Shown: positions 13,119 to 16,620 of the stretch, in pieces
Position numbering within the stretch: position 1 is the stretch's first letter
Layout: every line of letters starts with the position of its first letter
Assembly: GCF_900128885.1 (NCBI RefSeq)
Contig: NZ_FQTU01000022.1
Span: forward strand, 1 to 16,620
Length of the DNA stretch: 16,620 bases
Direction: 5' to 3'
From: Alkalibacter saccharofermentans DSM 14828
Lineage (GTDB): Bacteria; Bacillota; Clostridia; Eubacteriales; Alkalibacteraceae
The notes under the pieces: model-generated
Databases searched by the model: none
What the model was told of the DNA's origin: nothing
The model's input: the letters and a program-made list of their open reading frames with translations, nothing else
Position numbers and translations under genes: made by a program

Positions 13119-14849
13119 CTAAATTAATTTGATATCGAGTTTAGTTAATTCATCATCTACCATTGCTTTGACTTCTGCCTCGGTAGATAATTTTAGTGCC
13201 TTTTCGGCAATTATTTCAGCATCTTTTTTATTGACGCTTCTTATTATTTTTTTAATCTGCGGCACTGATGAGGCGCTCATGCTGAATTCATCGAGACCAA
13301 GTCCCAAAAGAATCAACGCCGCATGTGGATCTCCTGCGAGCTCGCCGCACATGCCGGTGAATTTGCCGCCCCCTGCGTTGTGGGATGCGTCTATAACCAT
13401 CTTGACCAGCCTTAATATAGCAGGGCTGAGAGGCTGATACAGGTAGGACACTGTTTCGTTCATCCTGTCAACAGCAAGGGTATACTGGCACAAGTCGTTT
13501 GTACCTATGCTGAAAAAGTCCACCTCAGGTGCAATGATATCCGCTGTAACTGCAGCAGATGGTATCTCTACCATTATACCAACTTTTATGTTTTCGTCAA
13601 AAGAAATATTCTCTTTTCTTAGCTCTTCCTTACATTCTTCAAGTATTGCCTTTGCCTGCTTTACTTCTTCCACATTTGATATCATAGGGAACATGATATG
13701 GGCATTGCCAAATGCGCTGGCCCTCAAGATCGCCCTAAGCTGAGTCTTGAAAAGCTCCTTTTCAACAAAGCAAAGCCTTACAGCTCTTAGGCCAAGGAAA
13801 GGATTCATCTCTTCGTCCAATTTAAGGTAAGGAAGGTTCTTGTCTCCTCCTATATCTAAAGTCCTTATGATTACCGGGTGGTCTCCCATCCCTTCAAGAA
13901 CTTCTTTATAAGCCTTGTATTGTTTTTCTTCATCCGGCATGGTGTCGCTATCCATATACAAGAATTCAGTCCTGTAAAGACCTACTCCGCTTCCGCCGTT
14001 TCTAAGAACCCCTTCTATATCTTTAGGTGTTCCGATATTTCCAACAAGCTCAACTTCGTGTCCGTCCACAGTCTTGGCGGGAAGATCCTTAAGCTCAGCC
14101 AGCTCTTTGATAAAAGCTTCGTATCCGGCTTTTTTATCAAGGTATTCTTTTTGTGTCTTTTCGTCAGGATTTACGATAACGACGCCTTCTATGCCGTCTA
14201 CTATTACCAAATCCTTGTCTTTAACCTCTTGAGTTATGGATTTCAAACCCAGAACCGCAGGAATTTCTAAACTCCTTGCCATAATGGCGGTATGAGATGT
14301 ACGTCCTCCTATATCAGTAGCAAATCCCAGTACCTTTTCTTTGTTCATGGTGGCCGTATCCGAAGGTGTCAAGTCATATGCGATTACAACAGTATCTTCA
14401 TCTATGAGGCTTAGATCCTGTTCTTTTAAACCTAATGCGTTTCTCATCAGTCTGCCGCCTACATCCTTGATGTCTGCAGCTCTTTCCTTCATGTATTCAT
14501 CATCCATGGATTCAAATATAGCTACAAATTGGTCTGTTATCTGTTTAATTCCATTGTCTGCAGTAATCTTTTGGCTTTTAATGGTTTCTTCGATCTGACC
14601 TACATACTCCGGATCATCCAAAACCATCAAGTGTGCAGAAAAAATCCTAGCCTCTTCTTCCCCAAGTTCCAAGACCGCTTTTTCCTGTATCACTTTTAGC
14701 TGCTCTCTTGATTTGTCAACAGCAACTTTAAGCCTGTCCAGTTGAGCCTGAACGTCTTCTACGGTGCTTGTGTCGACTACTACTTCCTCGTGCTTGAGAA
14801 CAAAAGCCTGAGCAATTGCAATACCAGGCGATGCGCCAATACCCTTCAT
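13119..14849 (-). CDS. ptsI: PTS enzyme I (phosphoenolpyruvate-protein phosphotransferase)
   Basis: Enzyme I takes phosphate from PEP and gives it to His15 of HPr. The 576 residues are full length. Domain order: N-terminal alpha/beta part with the HPr-binding helical domain (about 20-145), the phosphohistidine loop GGRTSHTAIMAR with His186, then the C-terminal PEP-binding barrel with GLYRTEFLYMD, IIRTLDIGGDKN, SIGTNDLCQYTLAVDR and the catalytic-cysteine loop TGMCGELAGDP (Cys501). I chose the ATG 9 bases after GGAGG; a TTG one codon upstream is also possible. An extended -10 promoter lies about 65 bases upstream. ptsH follows at once. Confidence 0.98.
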   Translation of the reverse strand: MKGIGASPGIAIAQAFVLKHEEVVVDTSTVEDVQAQLDRLKVAVDKSREQLKVIQEKAVLELGEEEARIFSAHLMVLDDPEYVGQIEETIKSQKITADNGIKQITDQFVAIFESMDDEYMKERAADIKDVGGRLMRNALGLKEQDLSLIDEDTVVIAYDLTPSDTATMNKEKVLGFATDIGGRTSHTAIMARSLEIPAVLGLKSITQEVKDKDLVIVDGIEGVVIVNPDEKTQKEYLDKKAGYEAFIKELAELKDLPAKTVDGHEVELVGNIGTPKDIEGVLRNGGSGVGLYRTEFLYMDSDTMPDEEKQYKAYKEVLEGMGDHPVIIRTLDIGGDKNLPYLKLDEEMNPFLGLRAVRLCFVEKELFKTQLRAILRASAFGNAHIMFPMISNVEEVKQAKAILEECKEELRKENISFDENIKVGIMVEIPSAAVTADIIAPEVDFFSIGTNDLCQYTLAVDRMNETVSYLYQPLSPAILRLVKMVIDASHNAGGGKFTGMCGELAGDPHAALILLGLGLDEFSMSASSVPQIKKIIRSVNKKDAEIIAEKALKLSTEAEVKAMVDDELTKLDIKLI

Positions 14850-14912
14850 CAATAAAATCCTCCTTTGAAAATGATTTCATGTCGCCGTAAAAACAGCGCT
14901 AATAATTTTTTT

Positions 14913-14924
14913 CATTCTATCACA
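14913..14924 (-). promoter_or_regulatory. Extended -10 promoter candidate of ptsI-ptsH
   Basis: Minus strand TGTGATAGAATG contains TGA directly before TAGAAT (14919-14914), an extended -10 element; no good -35 box stands 16-18 bases upstream. The same 12 bases occur before the transposase-clpC unit at 8020-8009. The leader to the ptsI start is about 60 bases with no obvious riboswitch or antiterminator hairpin. Confidence 0.5.
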
Positions 14925-15010
14925 AGTGTTTTGATAAATCTAGATGTAATGGTTTGCACGATGAGCTTATGTTAAATTTCTGTTTCATTTGTGTAAATCT
15001 ATGTAATCGA

Positions 15011-15057
15011 ATGTAATGTAAGGGCGTTTTTTTATGAAAACGCCCCTTTTGTTACAT
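15011..15057. terminator. Hairpin GGGCGTTTT/AAAACGCCC, likely terminator
   Basis: GGGCGTTTT (15022-15030) and AAAACGCCC (15037-15045) form a 9-bp stem with a 6-base loop. Outer ATGTAA (15011-15016) and TTACAT (15052-15057) can add a second helix. A short T-run (CTTTTG) follows on the plus strand; on the minus strand there is none. It lies between the repeat patch downstream of the SDR gene and the ptsI promoter region, so it could end minus-strand transcription from the SDR gene only imperfectly. Confidence 0.55.
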
Positions 15058-15080
15058 CAGGTTACAAATGACAAGTTCTT

Positions 15081-15109
15081 TAACCACGAAGAACACAAAG
15101 GGCACTAAG
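15081..15109 (+). repeat. Nine-base periodic motif CACGAAGAA-CACAAAGGG
   Basis: After TTAAC come three degenerate 9-base units: CACGAAGAA, CACAAAGGG and CACTAAGTT. From memory this ACCACGAAG-type motif is scattered through many unrelated bacterial genomes and generates spurious short ORFs. It begins the repeat patch that continues to 15394. Confidence 0.6.
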
Positions 15110-15133
15110 TTGCAAGAGATACGTTATATGACG

Positions 15134-15188
15134 GTTGAACGGTCGTTGGGCAATCGGGAAACAGTTGGGAAACAATCGTATTGGTCGC
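15134..15188 (+). repeat. 55-bp repeat module, copy 2
   Basis: This direct copy of 97-151 has one mismatch. Unlike copy 1 it continues past GGTCGC into AAAGCGAC, completing the hairpin GTCGC-aaa-GCGAC, and then into the hairpin series at 15184-15265. Confidence 0.85.
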
Positions 15189-15270
15189 AAAGCGACTGTG
15201 GGAAGCAGGGCTGCGCCTTGCGGGAAATGACTGCTGCGCAGTCGGGAAATGAGACTCCGTCTCGTAAAAA
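15173..15270 (+). repeat. Array of triloop hairpins with GGGAAA-type spacers
   Basis: Hairpins with 3-base loops follow one another: CAAT-cgt-ATTG (15173-15183), GTCGC-aaa-GCGAC (15184-15196), CAGGGC-tgc-GCCTTG with one G-U pair (15206-15220), GACTGC-tgc-GCAGTC (15229-15243) and GAGAC-tcc-GTCTC (15251-15263). Spacers are TGTGGGAAG, CGGGAAAT and GGGAAAT. Loop centres of the last four fall at 15190, 15213, 15236 and 15257, a period of 21-23 bases. The last 25 bases (15246-15270) recur exactly, inverted, at 16596-16620. No function is known to me. Confidence 0.8.
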
Positions 15271-15297
15271 AGTTGTAAGCTTTAAGTAATTAAAAGG

Positions 15298-15393
15298 TTT
15301 CCCCTTTCCCCTTTCCAACTTTCCCCTTTCCAACTTTCCCCTTTCCAACTTTCCCCTTTCCAACTTTCCCCTTTCCAACTTTCCACTTTCCAC
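15298..15393 (+). repeat. Five perfect 15-bp tandem repeats TTTCCCCTTTCCAAC
   Basis: Five identical 15-base units occupy 15305-15379, flanked by a partial unit at 15298-15304 and two TTTCCAC units at 15380-15393. The array ends one or two bases before the SDR stop codon. On the mRNA strand it is a polypurine GTTGGAAAGGGGAAA series immediately after the stop. Perfect identity suggests recent expansion by slippage. Confidence 0.95.
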
Positions 15394-15394
15394 T

Positions 15395-16144
15395 CTACTG
15401 GTGCGTCCTTCCTCCGTCAAGCAGGAGTATCTGTCCGTTTATATAGGAAGCCTTATCGGAAGCAAGAAAAGACGCCATATAAGCTATATCCTCCGGCTGG
15501 CCAATCTTCCTAATCGGTATTTGTTCTATCAGCTTTTTTCTGCTCTCTTCATCGGGGTACAGATGGTCGAGTATCTCAGTCTGAATGACTCTTGGAGCTA
15601 TGGCGTTTACGTTTATACCCAAAGGCCCTAGCTCTTTTGCTAGATTCAGCACCATTGCGTTTTGACCGGCTTTGGAAGCTGCGTAATGTATTCCTCCACC
15701 TGTTCCGGTTAAAGCTGATCCGGAGGTTATGAAAATCACTTTGCCATACTTGCTTTTTCTTACTTGATCTACAAAAGCCTTCAATGTCAAGAATGAGCCT
15801 TTGAGGTTTATGTCAACGATTTTATCCCAAAGAGCTTCGTCAACTTCATCTAGAGGCTTCTTTATGGAAATCCCAGCGTTTATCACTAGAATATCAACTC
15901 CGCCGACTTTGTCTTCAACTTCTTTTGCTGCATTATTTAGCCCTTCCATATCTGTTACATTCGCTTTTACAAAATAAGCATCTCCTCCCGCAGACTTAAT
16001 CTCTGCAACTGCGGAATTGCCCGCTTCTTCTGAAATATCCGCGATTACGACCTTTGCACCTTCCTTAGCCATGTCTACCGCTATTGCCTTGCCTATCCCC
16101 ATTGCTCCACCTGTTATCAGAGCTACTCTCTTTTTCAAAAGCAT
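15395..16144 (-). CDS. SDR-family oxidoreductase (3-oxoacyl-ACP reductase-like)
   Basis: This is a classical short-chain dehydrogenase of 249 residues. The cofactor motif TGGAMGIG lies at 11-18, Asp36 at the end of strand 2 suggests NAD(H) preference, NAG is at 89-91, and the catalytic residues are Asn113, Ser141, Tyr154 and Lys158 (HYAASK). The C-terminus INGQILLLDGG is typical. After the catalytic lysine the usual APGxIxT reads APRVIQT. The substrate cannot be told from sequence; family members reduce 3-oxoacyl-ACP or oxidise sugars, hydroxy acids or alcohols. It stands alone, with repeat patches on both sides, and GGGAGTG lies about 7 bases before the ATG. The stop codon adjoins the CTTTCC tandem array, but the C-terminus itself looks native. 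Confidence 0.93.
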   Translation of the reverse strand: MLLKKRVALITGGAMGIGKAIAVDMAKEGAKVVIADISEEAGNSAVAEIKSAGGDAYFVKANVTDMEGLNNAAKEVEDKVGGVDILVINAGISIKKPLDEVDEALWDKIVDINLKGSFLTLKAFVDQVRKSKYGKVIFITSGSALTGTGGGIHYAASKAGQNAMVLNLAKELGPLGINVNAIAPRVIQTEILDHLYPDEESRKKLIEQIPIRKIGQPEDIAYMASFLASDKASYINGQILLLDGGRTHQ

Positions 16145-16177
16145 TTTATCACTCCCTAATGTTTGTTATAGCTCGAT

Positions 16178-16204
16178 TTTATACTATACATGCCTATTAA
16201 ACAA
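16178..16204 (-). promoter_or_regulatory. Weak promoter candidate of the SDR gene
   Basis: Minus strand GTATAGTATAAAAT offers a good -10 (TATAAA at 16183-16178), but the only -35-like box, TTGTTT (16204-16199), is 15 bases away, too close for a standard promoter. It lies about 35 bases before the start codon. Confidence 0.35.
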
Positions 16205-16455
16205 CTGCGGCAGACTCTTTTTCAAATCTCAAATTAAAAAACGATTCATTTGCTCATTTAAAGAGAAAATGTATCGTTTGGAAACAGACTATCCAAGAGC
16301 ATTAACAGCAAGCTTTATGCTCTACAACTTGTTTCTTCCTGGTATACAACGAAACAGCATCTCGGACTCCTTTGGCGTCCGAGCTCGCGGGCTTATCAAG
16401 TTATAAGATATGAGTAAAAGCAGACTCACCGATTCACCGAACACAGTATTCCCCA
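16205..16455. other. Intergenic stretch with no recognised gene
   Basis: I see no convincing gene. There is a short plus-strand reading frame from the ATG near 16269 to 16406, without a good ribosome binding site or family resemblance. A hairpin CTCGGAC/GTCCGAG (16361-16367 and 16377-16383) continues, after one mismatch, with CC-ttt-GG, so it again closes with a 3-base loop and may belong to the same repeat style as 15173-15270. Confidence 0.5.
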
Positions 16456-16537
16456 GATAATCGTTAAACCATGGTGGGACAATGGTTAAAGGTTCACTTC
16501 GCTCACGTGGGATGCTCCCTTTGGTCGCGGGAAAAGC
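16456..16537 (-). repeat. 82-bp repeat module, right copy (inverted)
   Basis: This is the reverse complement of 3-84, with 80 of 82 bases identical. The flanking sequence differs on both sides (TCC against TCT at one end, CGC against CTC at the other), so this is a bounded module and not a long duplication. Confidence 0.85.
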
Positions 16538-16620
16538 TCGTTTTACTCGCGAGAAAAGCGCAACGCGCGTATTGAAATCTTGCTTTTAGAGACAGTTTTT
16601 ACGAGACGGAGTCTCATTTC
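16538..16620 (-). repeat. Repeat continuation with small palindromes
   Basis: It contains the palindrome CTCGCGAG (16546-16553), the hairpin GCGC-aac-GCGC (16558-16568) and, at 16596-16620, an exact inverted copy of 15246-15270 including GAGAC-tcc-GTCTC. Spacers are GAAAAG-like. The repeat runs out of the window at its right edge. Confidence 0.75.

Noticed and set aside
15173..15393. Possible CRISPR array
   Set aside because: There is no constant repeat with unique spacers: in the hairpin array the hairpins vary and the short spacer is what is conserved, while the tandem units are 15 bases with no spacer. No cas genes are present.
15124..15420. Minus-strand open frame with a repeated KLERG peptide
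   Set aside because: It overlaps the end of the SDR gene in another frame and is only the translation of the 15-bp tandem array and hairpin repeat.
16183..16204. GTTTAA upstream of the SDR gene as a SigB -35 box
   Set aside because: No GGGTAT-like -10 follows at 12-15 bases; the best match is GTATAA.
16269..16406. Short plus-strand frame of 45 residues in the intergenic stretch
   Set aside because: No good ribosome binding site, no recognisable domain, and its end covers a hairpin.

Overview
The window looks like a chromosomal segment of a low-to-mid GC Gram-positive anaerobe of the Clostridia (Firmicutes). This rests on the mcsA-mcsB-clpC cluster, a SigB-type sigma operon, an HPr carrying both His15 and Ser46, the short thiC/thiM/thiE thiamine cluster and strong AGGAGG-type ribosome binding sites. 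I cannot name the species. All fifteen recognised genes lie on the minus strand, so they read from right to left; no plus-strand gene convinced me.

In transcription order: (1) an SDR oxidoreductase (15395-16144), alone between patches of interspersed repeat; (2) ptsI then ptsH (12837-14849), the phosphotransferase general proteins in the reverse of the usual order, closed by an intrinsic terminator; (3) a five-gene stress operon ytxH - DUF948 - rsbV - rsbW - sigB (10329-12700), preceded by a near-perfect SigB promoter (GTTTAG-N13-GGGTAT), so it is probably autoregulated; (4) an EF-G-like GTPase of the FusA2/EF-G2 type (8087-10162) with its own terminator; (5) a REP-associated-type Y1 transposase (7150-7941) placed directly before mcsA-mcsB-clpC (3142-7134), where ctsR usually sits; (6) a TPP riboswitch with promoter, antiterminator and terminator, controlling thiC-thiM-thiE (182-2922).

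Functionally, McsA/McsB (arginine kinase) and ClpC form the protein quality-control arm. The RsbV/RsbW/SigB partner switch forms the general stress arm, with YtxH and the DUF948 protein as likely members of its own regulon. HPr and enzyme I energise sugar uptake, and HPr-Ser46 links to carbon catabolite control. The thi operon makes the pyrimidine (ThiC), salvages the thiazole (ThiM) and joins them (ThiE). ThiD is not in the window.

The most unusual material is a modular interspersed repeat at both ends of the window and around the SDR gene. It is built of short hairpins, mostly with 3-nt loops, separated by GGGAAA-type spacers and joined to polypyrimidine CTTTCC tracts (polypurine on the mRNA strand). 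One 82-bp module occurs inverted at the two ends of the window with 80/82 identity. A 55-bp module occurs twice in direct orientation. One tract has been captured as the last codons of thiE. All repeat claims come from reading the bases directly; whether the family is already described needs a database search.
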